Part shown: one piece after another, positions 17,656-25,397 of the stretch
Layout: each line of letters opens with the position of its first letter
How positions within the stretch are numbered: the first letter of the stretch is position 1
Source of the DNA: Sphingomonas naasensis
Lineage (GTDB): Bacteria; Pseudomonadota; Alphaproteobacteria; Sphingomonadales; Sphingomonadaceae
Assembly: GCF_004792695.1 (NCBI RefSeq)
Contig: NZ_SRXU01000004.1
Coordinates: 349,920-413,919 of the forward strand
Direction of reading: 5' to 3'
Length of the DNA: 64,000 nucleotides
The notes under the pieces: model-generated
What the model was told of the DNA's origin: nothing
Seen by the model: only the letters and a program-made list of their open reading frames with translations
Databases searched by the model: none
Translations under genes and position numbers: made by a program

Positions 17656-17687
17656 TGCTACAAATGTAGCATGCTACAAATGTAGCA
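17656..17687. promoter_or_regulatory. Tandem perfect BlaI/MecI-type operators
   Basis: TGCTACAAATGTAGCA occurs twice with no spacer, at 17656-17671 and 17672-17687. Each is a palindrome built on TACAnnTGTA, the core bound by BlaI/MecI repressors. They end 30 bases before the GTG start of the repressor gene, so they most likely mediate autoregulation of the repressor-sensor pair. The assignment rests on pattern and position. Confidence 0.8.
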
Positions 17688-17717
17688 GGCTGGGATATCA
17701 GTCGCAGGAGGGTCCGG

Positions 17718-18092
17718 GTGATCGAGTCGCTGCCGCGCCGCGAGCGCGAGGTATTCGAAATATTGTGCAGCCTCGGCGAGGGCACCGCCGCGGCGGTGCG
17801 CGGCGCGCTGGCCGAGCCGCCGAGCGACTCGGCGGTGCGGACTTTGTTGTCGCGGCTGGCGGCCAAGGGACTGGTCGCGCATCGCACGGTCAACCAGGCC
17901 TATGTCTATGCGCCGGTCGCGCAGGCCGGGGAGGTCGCCGAGACCGCGCTGCAGCGGCTGGTGCAGACCTTCTTCCAGGGATCGGCGGCGCAGGCGGCGA
18001 CGGCGCTGCTCGGCATGGAGCCGGGGCTCGACGCGCAGGAGATCGACATGCTCCAGCGCGCGATCGACAAGGCGCGGAAGGAGGCCGAGTGA
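17718..18092 (+). CDS. BlaI/MecI/CopY-family transcriptional repressor
   Basis: 124-residue winged-helix repressor that dimerises on TACAnnTGTA operators and is inactivated by proteolysis when its M56 partner senses a signal. Seen: ESLPRREREVFEIL at the N-terminus, the recognition region PSDSAVRTLLSRLAAKGLVAH, and a C-terminal helical dimerisation part (QRLVQTFFQGS). The start is GTG 17718 behind AGGAGG at 17706-17711. Its TGA overlaps the ATG of the M56 gene by one base. No beta-lactamase gene is adjacent, so its targets beyond itself are unknown. Confidence 0.9.
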   Translation: MIESLPRREREVFEILCSLGEGTAAAVRGALAEPPSDSAVRTLLSRLAAKGLVAHRTVNQAYVYAPVAQAGEVAETALQRLVQTFFQGSAAQAATALLGMEPGLDAQEIDMLQRAIDKARKEAE

Positions 18093-19588
18093 TGCTCGAG
18101 CTGCTCCTCGATCTCGGCTGGAAGTCGGGACTGATCGCCGCGCTCGCCCTGCTCGCCAACCGGCTGCTGCGCCGGCGCCCGGCGGGGGAGCGCGTGGCGC
18201 TGCTCCGCGCGGCGCTGGCGGCGTTGCTGCTGCTTCCCGTGCTGGCGCTCGCCGGGCCCGAGCTCGAGCTCGCGGTGCTCCCGGCGATCGAAGCGGCGCC
18301 GGTGGCGCTGGCGCTTCCCGCGACAGGAGTGATGGTCGACGCGACGCCGGTGGCGTCCTTCGACTGGCTGGCCGCGCTCTATGCGGCGGGCGCGGGGCTG
18401 TTGCTGCTGCGCCTCGCCGCCGGGCTGGGCACCTTGTGGCGCTGGACGCGCGCGGCAGTGCCGGCCAGCGACGCGCGCTGGCTTGCCGCGATGCGCGCCG
18501 CGCGGCTGCGCCGGCCGGCGCGGCTGCTGGTCACCCCGCGCGTCGCCGCGCCGGTGAGCTGGGGGATCTCGCCGGCCTGGGTGCTGATCAGCCCCGCCAC
18601 CGAGCGCGCGGCGGGGCAGGCCGAGGCGGTGATCGCGCACGAGCTGGCGCATATCCGCCGCTTCGACTGGCCGGTGCTGATCGCGGCGCAGCTGGCGACG
18701 CTCGTCTTCTGGTTCAATCCTTTGGTGTGGCTGCTCGGCCGCGAGCTGGCGCGGCAGACCGAGCTGGCGGCGGATGCCGAGGCGCTCGGGCATGTCGGCC
18801 GCGCCGACTATGCCCAGACGCTGCTCGCGCTGGCCGGCGGCACGGCGCATCGATCGGCGTGCGGCATGTCGATCGGGCACAGCGCGCTGGGGCGGCGGAT
18901 CTGCTGCGTGCTCGAGGCGGGCGCGGCGCGGCCGGCGCGCCGATGGGTCTGCGCGACGATGCTGATCGCCGCACCGCTTGCCGCGGCGCCGCTCGCCGCG
19001 ATGCAGCTGGTGCCCGCGACCGTGCCGGCACCTGCGGTGGCGGCGCCGCCGGCGACCTCTGTGGCCGCGCCCGCGCCGGCGAGCTTTCTCCCGACCGCGC
19101 CGGCGGCGGCGGTGCCCGCGCTGCGGCAACCGCGCGCCGCGGTGCGCCGGCCGGCCGCGCCGCGCCCGGTTCGGCCGGTGGCAGCGGCGCCGGCGCGCGA
19201 GGCGCCCGTGGCCCCGAGCCTCGTGCTGCAGCTGCACGCCGGACATGCGAGTCCCACTCCACCGGCACCCGACAGCGAGGCTGCGGCGTGGCAGGCGGCG
19301 CTCGCGGGGAACTACAAGCCGCCGGCACCGCGCCGCGCGCGCGCCATCGCACCGCACCCTCCGCGGTCTTCGGGCTGGACCGACGCGGATGAGGCGCGCG
19401 TCGTCGCCGGCGGGATGACCGAGGCGGCGAAGGGGCTGCGCCTGCGAGCGCAGGAACTCGAGCGCGTCGCCGCCGACGGCGATGTCGCGAACGAGATCCG
19501 CCTCGCGCACGCGCGGGCGGCGGGCTCGTTGCGCAGCCAGGCGGAGCGGCTCGACAGACAGGCGAGGCGCAAGCTCAGCGGGATCTGA
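18092..19588 (+). CDS. M56-family BlaR1-like membrane metallopeptidase / sensor
   Basis: 498-residue inner-membrane protein, partner of the BlaI-type repressor. Several hydrophobic helices occupy the first 125 residues; the zinc protease motif is HELAH at 183-187 with further catalytic region FNPLVWLLGRELARQTELAADAEAL downstream. Another hydrophobic segment lies near 285-305. The C-terminal part is a long alanine/proline-rich periplasmic region and a basic helical tail rather than the penicillin-binding domain of true BlaR1, so the ligand is probably not sensed like a beta-lactam. The start ATG overlaps the repressor stop as TGATG. Confidence 0.87.
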   Translation: MLELLLDLGWKSGLIAALALLANRLLRRRPAGERVALLRAALAALLLLPVLALAGPELELAVLPAIEAAPVALALPATGVMVDATPVASFDWLAALYAAGAGLLLLRLAAGLGTLWRWTRAAVPASDARWLAAMRAARLRRPARLLVTPRVAAPVSWGISPAWVLISPATERAAGQAEAVIAHELAHIRRFDWPVLIAAQLATLVFWFNPLVWLLGRELARQTELAADAEALGHVGRADYAQTLLALAGGTAHRSACGMSIGHSALGRRICCVLEAGAARPARRWVCATMLIAAPLAAAPLAAMQLVPATVPAPAVAAPPATSVAAPAPASFLPTAPAAAVPALRQPRAAVRRPAAPRPVRPVAAAPAREAPVAPSLVLQLHAGHASPTPPAPDSEAAAWQAALAGNYKPPAPRRARAIAPHPPRSSGWTDADEARVVAGGMTEAAKGLRLRAQELERVAADGDVANEIRLAHARAAGSLRSQAERLDRQARRKLSGI

Positions 19589-19675
19589 CGCCCGCCCACT
19601 TCAAGCGAGGACCGAAAGCAACCGCGCGATTTCGCGCCACGGAGCCGGCTTGCCCGGCGATCAAGGAGACTTGCC

Positions 19676-20011
19676 ATGCGGACTCTGATCTTCCTGCCGT
19701 TCGCGCTGCTCGGCGCCTGCGCGTCCGGCGCATCGGCGCAGCCGCTCGAGCCGACGGCGCGTCTCGCTTATGGCGACCTGGCGCTCGACGATGCCGCCGG
19801 CCGGGCCGAGCTGCGCGGCCGGGTGGCGACCGCCGCGCGCGGCTTCTGCCGGCAGCACGAGGACGACGTGACGCCGCAGCTGCTGCAGAGCGATCGCTTC
19901 TATTGCTTCGAGCAGGTCCGCTCGACGCTGGTCGCCGACATGCCGCGCGCGGTGCGCAATGCCTATCGGCAGGCGCTGCGCGAGGCCGGCGTGTCGGGCC
20001 GGCGGCTCTAG
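19676..20011 (+). CDS. UrcA-family secreted protein
   Basis: 111-residue exported protein. The signal peptide runs to about ASGASA, then the UrcA pattern follows: VRLAYGDLALDD-like start (here ARLAYGDLALDDAAGRAEL), a two-cysteine core with CRQHED and YCFEQV, and a helical end MPRAVRNAYRQA. UrcA-family proteins are common and multi-copy in sphingomonads; their function is unknown. It lies 87 bases after the M56 gene and could be a read-through product or target of that system. Its stop codon shares CTAG with the convergent SDR gene. Confidence 0.8.
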   Translation: MRTLIFLPFALLGACASGASAQPLEPTARLAYGDLALDDAAGRAELRGRVATAARGFCRQHEDDVTPQLLQSDRFYCFEQVRSTLVADMPRAVRNAYRQALREAGVSGRRL

Positions 20012-20796
20012 CCGTCGATGCTGCCGCCGAGCGAGGCGTTGACGAGCCCGCCATCGACGGTGAGCGTCTCGCCGACGACATAGTCGCCGGCGCGGCTGGC
20101 GAGATAGATCGCCGCGCCGGCCATATCCTCGTCGACGCCGATCCGGCCCGCGGGGATGCGCCTGGCGACGCCATCGCCGTGATCGCGCGCGGCCTTGTTC
20201 ATGTCGCTCGGGAACGCGCCGGGCGCGAGCGAGGAGACGACGATATGGTCGCGGATCAGCCGCGCGGCCATGCGCCGGGTCAAGTGGATCAGCGCCGCCT
20301 TGGACGCCTGATAGCTGTAGGTTTCCCACGGATTGACCCGCTGGCCGTCGATCGAGGTGATGTTGATCACCTTGGCGGGGCGGCCGGCAGCGGCGCCCGC
20401 CCTGAGCAGATCGTGCAGCGCCTGCGTCAGGAAGAAGGGCGACTTGACGTTGAGGTTCATCACCTTGTCCCAGCCGCTTTCGGGGAAGGTATCGAAATCC
20501 TCGCCCCACGCCGCGCCGGCATTGTTGACGAGGATATCGAGCCGCTGCTCGCGCCCGGCGAGGTCGGCGGCGAGCGCGCGGCACCCCTCGACGGTGGCGA
20601 TGTCGTGTGGCAGCGCGATACAATTCGCGCCGAGCGCGGCGGCGGTCTCTTCGCACGCCTCGGGCTTGCGCGACGAGACATAGACCTTCGCCCCCTGCGC
20701 GACGAAGCCGGTGGCGATCATCCGCCCGATCCCGCGCGATCCGCCAGTGACCAGAGCGACGCGGCCATCGAGGCGGAACAGGTTGGTGGTGTCCAT
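20008..20796 (-). CDS. SDR-family NAD(P)-dependent oxidoreductase
   Basis: 262-residue classical short-chain dehydrogenase. Cofactor motif TGGSRGIG at 17-24, NNAG at 91-94, catalytic Ser148 and the YxxxK pair Tyr162/Lys166 (YQASK). An Arg at 43 after the second strand (SSRKPE) suggests NADP preference. The sequence resembles the RhlG / gluconate-5-dehydrogenase-like group, but substrate is not determined. It is probably co-regulated with the upstream acyl-CoA dehydrogenase gene, from which an inverted-repeat element separates it, suggesting a lipid or CoA-ester role. Confidence 0.88.
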   Translation of the reverse strand: MDTTNLFRLDGRVALVTGGSRGIGRMIATGFVAQGAKVYVSSRKPEACEETAAALGANCIALPHDIATVEGCRALAADLAGREQRLDILVNNAGAAWGEDFDTFPESGWDKVMNLNVKSPFFLTQALHDLLRAGAAAGRPAKVINITSIDGQRVNPWETYSYQASKAALIHLTRRMAARLIRDHIVVSSLAPGAFPSDMNKAARDHGDGVARRIPAGRIGVDEDMAGAAIYLASRAGDYVVGETLTVDGGLVNASLGGSIDG

Positions 20797-20818
20797 ATTG
20801 ATCTCTCCTGTTTTTTCT

Positions 20819-20931
20819 CCCTCTCCCGCTTGCGGGAGAGGGTCGGGGTGAGGGTTCAGCGGGATGCGGTTCGAGAGTGCATTGCGCTGAACCCTCCCCT
20901 GACCCCTCCCGCGAGCGGGAGGGGGAATGGA
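20819..20931. repeat. Intergenic inverted-repeat element (family B)
   Basis: Two outer hairpins flank an inner stem. CCCTCTCCCGC 20819-20829 pairs with GCGGGAGAGGG 20832-20842 across TT; CCCCTCCCGC 20903-20912 pairs with GCGGGAGGGG 20915-20924; between them AGGGTTCAGCG 20851-20861 matches CGCTGAACCCT 20885-20895. It lies between the acyl-CoA dehydrogenase and SDR genes, both on the minus strand. The internal GAGAGTGCAT also occurs inside the family A element at 52.5 kb. Confidence 0.8.
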
Positions 20932-20938
20932 TGCGGCT

Positions 20939-22084
20939 CTAGCCGCCGCGCTTCAGCACTTCCCGCGCGATGATCAGCTGCTGGATCTGGCTGGTGCCTT
21001 CGTAGATCCGGAACAGCCGGACGTCGCGATAGAGCCGCTCGATGCCGTAATCGGCGATATAGCCCGCGCCGCCGAAGATCTGCACCGCGCGATCGGCGAC
21101 GCGGCCAACCATCTCGCTGGCGAAATATTTGGTGGCGGCGGCTTCCATCGTGGTGTTCTCGCCGGCGTCCTTCCTCGCGGCGGTCTCGAGCATCAGCGCG
21201 CGCGCGGCCATCGCCTCGGTCTTCGAATCGGCGATCAGCGCCTGGATCAGCTGGTGCTCGGCGATCGGCTTGCCGAACTGTTTCCGCTCGCTGGCATAGG
21301 CGACGCAATCGGCGATCAGCCGCTCGGCGACGCCGACGCACACCGCCGAGATGTGCAGCCGTCCGCGATCGAGCACCTGCATCGCGATCTTGAAGCCCTG
21401 GCCCTCCTCGCCGAGCCGGTTGGCGACGGGGACCGGCGTATCGTCGAACACGACATCGGCGACGCGCGCGCCCTTCTGCCCCATCTTCTTCTCGGGCTCG
21501 CCGATCGACAGGCCGGGCAGATCGCGCGGGACGAGGAAGGCCGAGACGCCGCGCCCGCCGGGCTCGTCGCCGGTGCGCGCCATCACGGTGAACAGCTGCG
21601 CCTTGTCGGCATTGGTGATGAAGCGCTTGGTGCCCGACAGGCGATAGACATCGCCGTCGCGGACGGCGCGGGTCTTCACCGCGCCCGAATCGGAGCCGAC
21701 ATCGGGCTCGGTGAGCGCGAAGCTGGTGATCACCTCGCCGCTGGCGATGCGCGGCAGCCATTCGGCTTTCTGCGCGGGGCTGCCGGCCATCACCAGCCCC
21801 TGGCTGCCGATCCCGACATTGGTGCCGAAGGTCGAGCGGAAGGCGGGGGTGGTGCGTCCGAGCTCGATCGCGACCTTGCATTCCTCGACCATCGTCAGCC
21901 CGAGCCCGCCATATTCCTCGGCGATCGACAGGCCGAACAGGCCGAGGCCGCGCATCTCTTCGACGATCGCGTCGGGGATCGCATCGGCGGCCTCGACCTC
22001 GCCTTCGAGCGGGCGCAGCCGCTCGCTCACGAAGCGGCGGATCGTGTCGATCAGCGTGTCGAAGATTTCGGGGTCGAGCGCCAT
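20939..22084 (-). CDS. Acyl-CoA dehydrogenase
   Basis: FAD enzyme of 381 residues that oxidises an acyl-CoA to the enoyl-CoA, passing electrons to ETF. Family signatures are present: FALTEPDVGSDSGA, the flavin-binding ITNADKAQLF, the helical C-terminal domain with ERKQFGKPIAEHQ, the FGGAGY turn, and the catalytic base Glu362 in YEGTSQIQ. Length and motif order match short- to medium-chain dehydrogenases; chain length is not readable. It is divergent from an MFS transporter and upstream of the SDR gene. With the ScfR-type regulator and aceA nearby, use in fatty-acid or branched-acid catabolism is likely. Confidence 0.92.
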   Translation of the reverse strand: MALDPEIFDTLIDTIRRFVSERLRPLEGEVEAADAIPDAIVEEMRGLGLFGLSIAEEYGGLGLTMVEECKVAIELGRTTPAFRSTFGTNVGIGSQGLVMAGSPAQKAEWLPRIASGEVITSFALTEPDVGSDSGAVKTRAVRDGDVYRLSGTKRFITNADKAQLFTVMARTGDEPGGRGVSAFLVPRDLPGLSIGEPEKKMGQKGARVADVVFDDTPVPVANRLGEEGQGFKIAMQVLDRGRLHISAVCVGVAERLIADCVAYASERKQFGKPIAEHQLIQALIADSKTEAMAARALMLETAARKDAGENTTMEAAATKYFASEMVGRVADRAVQIFGGAGYIADYGIERLYRDVRLFRIYEGTSQIQQLIIAREVLKRGG

Positions 22085-22171
22085 CGTGAAGCGTTCCTGC
22101 TGTTCGAAGGCGAAAGCTATAGCTCCCTATTCGTATGCTGCAAGCCGTACCGAATATTCCAATACGCGTGA

Positions 22172-22199
22172 TTGACTGGGCTAGGACACCACCTATGCT
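22172..22199 (+). promoter_or_regulatory. Candidate sigma-70 promoter for the MFS gene
   Basis: TTGACT at 22172-22177 and TATGCT at 22194-22199 are separated by 16 bases, close to the sigma-70 consensus. The MFS start codon at 22235 lies 35 bases beyond, behind GAGAGG. The call rests on consensus match and position only. Confidence 0.45.
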
Positions 22200-22234
22200 G
22201 GTCGGTGCAATCGTGAGCGTGAGAGGATCGTCCG

Positions 22235-23686
22235 ATGGCGGCAGAGCAAGCGAGCAGCGGTGCCGCGGCGATCCCGCCGGTGCGTCGGGTGCGGCAGGGC
22301 ACGATGCTCGCCTATGGCTTCGGCGCGGTCGCCTATGGGGTGAAGGACTTCTGCTTCTCCACCTTCCTGCTGCTCTTCTACAATCAGGTGCTCAAGCTGC
22401 CCTCGGCGCAGGTCGGCTTCGCGATCATGTGCGCGCTGCTGCTCGATGCGTTCATCGACCCGGCGATCGGCTTCCTGTCGGATCGCACCCGCAGTCGCTG
22501 GGGGCGGCGGCATCCGTGGATGTACGCCTCCGCCGCGCCGATCGCGCTGGGCTGGCTGCTGCTATGGAACCCGCCGGCCTGGTCGCAGGGGGCGATGCTG
22601 GTCTGGGTGTTCGCGAGCGCGGTGCTCGTGCGCACCGCGGTCTCGGCCTATGAGGTGCCGTCGCAGGCGCTGAGCCCCGAACTCTCGGCCGATTATGACG
22701 AGCGCACCCGGATCATGGCCTATCGCTACCTGTTCGGCTGGGCCGGGGGGATGGCGATGCTGATCGCGTCGTACAGCTATTTCCTCGCCCCCGAGCCGGG
22801 ACAGGTGACCGGGCTGCTCAACCGCCAGGGCTATGTCGGCTTCGCCTTTGCCGGGGCGGCGGCGATGTTCGTCGCGATCCTCGTCTCGGCGCTGGGCACG
22901 CACCGCGAGATCGGGCGGCTGCCGCGCCCCGAGATCGCGCGTCAGTCGCTCGGCGCCAATTTCCGCGAGCTGCGCGAGAGCGTGCGCAACCGCGCCTTCC
23001 TGATCCTGATGGCGGCGGGGATCTGCTATTATTCGGCGCAGGGGATCAGCTACGCGCTGTCCAACTATCTCTACGCGCATGTCTGGGGATTTCGCGGCGC
23101 CGACTTCCAGTGGCTCGGGGTGATCCTGCTGCTCGGCGTGGTGGGCGCCTTCCTGATCGCGCCGCGGGTGGCGAAGCGGACCGGCAAGCCGGTGGCGGCG
23201 ATGGGGTTCATGCTCGCCGCGGCGCTGCTGCTGACGCTGCCCTATTGGCTGCGGCTCGCCGGGGTGTTTCCCACCCCGGGCAACCCGATCCTCGTGCCGC
23301 TGCTGCTGTCGATCTTCACGATCAATGCGACCTGCTCGGTTTCGTCGACGATCCTCGGCGCGTCGATGATGGCCGATGTCGTCGAGCATTCGGAAGTCGA
23401 GACTGGGCGGCGCTCGGAGGGCGTGTTCTTCGCCGGCGCGTTCTTCATCCAGAAATGCACCAGCGGGCTCGGCATCTTCGTCGCGGGCTCGATCCTCGCG
23501 ATCGCCGGCTTTCCCGAGGCGGCGAAGCCGGGGAGCGTGCCGGTGGCGACGGTCGATCGGCTGACGATCCTGTTCGCCGGGCTCTATCTCGGGCTCGGCT
23601 TCGCGGCGGCGTTCTTCTACCGGCGCTTCCCGTTCGGCAAGGACGAGCATCTCGCGCGGGTCGCGCGGCTGGCGTCGCAAGGATAG
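22235..23686 (+). CDS. MFS transporter, glycoside-pentoside-hexuronide (GPH) type
   Basis: 483-residue inner-membrane symporter with about twelve helices. The diagnostic GPH motif is in the loop after helix 2: DAFIDPAIGFLSDRTRSRWG, then RRHPWM; the second loop has YEVPSQALSPELSADYDERT. GPH carriers usually take up sugars with a cation; in sphingomonads they are often tied to glycoside use. There is no sugar gene beside it here, so the substrate is open. It is divergent from the acyl-CoA dehydrogenase, with a good sigma-70 promoter, and ends just before a GC hairpin at 23688-23707. Confidence 0.87.
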   Translation: MAAEQASSGAAAIPPVRRVRQGTMLAYGFGAVAYGVKDFCFSTFLLLFYNQVLKLPSAQVGFAIMCALLLDAFIDPAIGFLSDRTRSRWGRRHPWMYASAAPIALGWLLLWNPPAWSQGAMLVWVFASAVLVRTAVSAYEVPSQALSPELSADYDERTRIMAYRYLFGWAGGMAMLIASYSYFLAPEPGQVTGLLNRQGYVGFAFAGAAAMFVAILVSALGTHREIGRLPRPEIARQSLGANFRELRESVRNRAFLILMAAGICYYSAQGISYALSNYLYAHVWGFRGADFQWLGVILLLGVVGAFLIAPRVAKRTGKPVAAMGFMLAAALLLTLPYWLRLAGVFPTPGNPILVPLLLSIFTINATCSVSSTILGASMMADVVEHSEVETGRRSEGVFFAGAFFIQKCTSGLGIFVAGSILAIAGFPEAAKPGSVPVATVDRLTILFAGLYLGLGFAAAFFYRRFPFGKDEHLARVARLASQG

Positions 23687-23687
23687 T

Positions 23688-23707
23688 CGCCCCAGCGCGA
23701 AGGGGCG
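23688..23707 (+). terminator. Hairpin after the MFS gene
   Basis: CGCCCC 23688-23693 pairs with GGGGCG 23702-23707 two bases after the stop codon. A second stem GCCGGGG 23743-23749 with CCCCGGC 23756-23762 and a third CTTTCC 23770-23775 with GGAAAG 23782-23787 follow; the last lies just past the minus-strand small gene and may end the aceA transcript. No U-tract is seen. Confidence 0.4.
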
Positions 23708-23794
23708 TTCGGGGTCCGCAGCACGGGGTGCAGGAAATGCCCGCCGGGGGCGGAACCCCGGCGAGCATCCTTTCCTCCCCAGGAAAGTCTGGCC

Positions 23795-23947
23795 TCAGGC
23801 GACGCGGCCGAGGCGGTGATAGAGATTGGCGTATTTGGTCGATTCCGGCCGATCCTTGATCTGGTGGAGATGCGTGCCGACGGCTTCGCGGAGCAGGCGG
23901 AAATCCTCGGTCGAGAAGACGGCGCGGCTGCGTTGGGGTTCGGTCAT
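23795..23947 (-). CDS. Small conserved-looking protein downstream of isocitrate lyase (50 aa)
   Basis: Encodes 50 residues: MTEPQRSRAVFSTEDFRLL, then REAVGTHLHQIKDRPESTKY and ANLYHRLGRVA. It starts 14 bases after the aceA stop with GGAGG eight bases before ATG 23947, so translation is well supported. The product is soluble, amphipathic and basic, with no recognised domain. I believe short proteins of this kind follow aceA in other sphingomonads, but that is recollection, not a search. Co-transcription with aceA suggests a role linked to the glyoxylate shunt, perhaps as a regulator or partner of the lyase. Confidence 0.75.
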   Translation of the reverse strand: MTEPQRSRAVFSTEDFRLLREAVGTHLHQIKDRPESTKYANLYHRLGRVA

Positions 23948-23961
23948 GGTCGTGCCTCCTT

Positions 23962-25245
23962 TCAGGCAGCTTGCTGGTTGAACTGGGCGGTCTCGGTGCT
24001 CTCGGCGAGCGCGGTGGTCGAGCTGGCGCCGCCGGCCACGGCCTGGGCGATCGCGTCGAAATAGCCGGTGCCGACCTCGCGCTGGTGGCGCGTCGCGGTG
24101 TAGCCGTTCGCCTCGGCGGCGAACTCGGCCTGCTGGAGCTCCGAATAGGCGGCCATGCCCCTGTCACGATAGCCGCGGGCGAGCTCGAACATGCCGTAGT
24201 TGAGCTGGTGGAAGCCGGCGAGCGTGACGAACTGGAACTTGTAGCCCATCGCGCCCAGCTCGCGCTGGAAACGGGCGATGTCGTCGCGGTCGAGATTCTT
24301 CTCCCAGTTGAAGCTCGGCGAGCAATTATAGGCGAGCATCTTGTTCGGATGCGCGCGCCGGATCGCCTCGGCGAAGCGGCGGGCATCGTCGAGATTGGGC
24401 TTCGAGGTCTCCCACCACAGCAGATCGGCATGGGCGGCGAAGGCGAGCCCGCGCTGGATGCAGTGATCGACGCCGGTGCCTTCCTTCAGCCGGAAGAATC
24501 CCTCGGCGGTGCGCTCGCCGGTGAGGAATTCGTGGTCGCGTTGGTCGACGTCCGAGGTGATCAGCCGAGCCGACTCCGCATCGGTGCGGGCGCAGATCAC
24601 CGTCGGCACGCCGCAGACATCCGCGGCGAGGCGCGCCGCGTCGAGATTGCGGATATGCGCCTGGGTGGGGATCAGCACCTTGCCGCCGAGGTGCCCGCAT
24701 TTCTTCTCCGATGCGAGCTGGTCTTCATAATGCACCCCGGCGGTGCCTGCGGCGATATAGGCTTTCATGATCTCGAAGCAGTTGAGCGGCCCGCCGAAGC
24801 CGGCCTCGGCATCGGCGACGATCGGGGCGAACCAGTCGCGGGTGGCGCCGCCTTCCATATGCTCGATCTGGTCGGCGCGCTGGAGCGTGGCGTTGATCTT
24901 GCGCGCCAGCTCGGGGCCGGCATTGGCCGGGTAGAGCGACTGATCGGGATACATCTGGCCGGCGGTGTTGGCGTCGGCGGCGACTTGCCAGCCCGAGAGG
25001 TAGATCGCCTTCAGCCCGGCGCGGACCATCTGCATCGCCTGGTTGCCCGACAGCGCGCCGAGCGCGTGGATATAGTCCTCGCTCTTGAGCAGCTCCCACA
25101 GCTTGAGCGCGCCGCGGCGGGCGAGGCTGTGCTCGATCGGCAGCGAGCCGCGCAGCCGGGTCACGTCGTCGGCCGAATAGGGGCGGACGATGCCGTCGAA
25201 CCGGCCGGCGGGGGCGGAAACGAGATCGTCGAACGGCGTGGTCAT
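23962..25245 (-). CDS. aceA: Isocitrate lyase
   Basis: Cleaves isocitrate to glyoxylate and succinate, first step of the glyoxylate shunt. The 427-residue product fits the bacterial form of about 430. Seen: [20 protein letters not shown] at 84-103, the metal-binding [11 protein letters not shown], and the catalytic loop KKCGH at 181-185 with Cys183. The C-terminus has FITLAG-like [18 protein letters not shown]. It is divergent from a ScfR/RamB-type regulator and followed by a 50-residue gene. Malate synthase is not in the window. Expression on acetate is expected to be controlled by the divergent regulator. Confidence 0.97.
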   Translation of the reverse strand: MTTPFDDLVSAPAGRFDGIVRPYSADDVTRLRGSLPIEHSLARRGALKLWELLKSEDYIHALGALSGNQAMQMVRAGLKAIYLSGWQVAADANTAGQMYPDQSLYPANAGPELARKINATLQRADQIEHMEGGATRDWFAPIVADAEAGFGGPLNCFEIMKAYIAAGTAGVHYEDQLASEKKCGHLGGKVLIPTQAHIRNLDAARLAADVCGVPTVICARTDAESARLITSDVDQRDHEFLTGERTAEGFFRLKEGTGVDHCIQRGLAFAAHADLLWWETSKPNLDDARRFAEAIRRAHPNKMLAYNCSPSFNWEKNLDRDDIARFQRELGAMGYKFQFVTLAGFHQLNYGMFELARGYRDRGMAAYSELQQAEFAAEANGYTATRHQREVGTGYFDAIAQAVAGGASSTTALAESTETAQFNQQAA

Positions 25246-25312
25246 CTGTGTGATCCTTCACAAGCGGCAGCGGATGCAATCTGTTTGGCGCGGAAAGTGC
25301 GGGAAGGTGAGG

Positions 25313-25330
25313 CCAAAACGCCTATTTTGG
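25313..25330. promoter_or_regulatory. Inverted repeat between aceA and the ScfR-type regulator gene
   Basis: CCAAAA 25313-25318 and TTTTGG 25325-25330 are inverted around six bases, roughly in the middle of the 152-base divergent gap. A related half, ACTTGGC, lies just before the regulator start. It is a candidate binding site for the divergent regulator. No footprint or comparison backs this, so confidence is low. Confidence 0.35.
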
Positions 25331-25397
25331 CGTGTTCAGGTGCTCCTCAGGCCAAGTTCGGCTTGTGTGGCTGTAAAGAATCATACAAACTTGGCGC

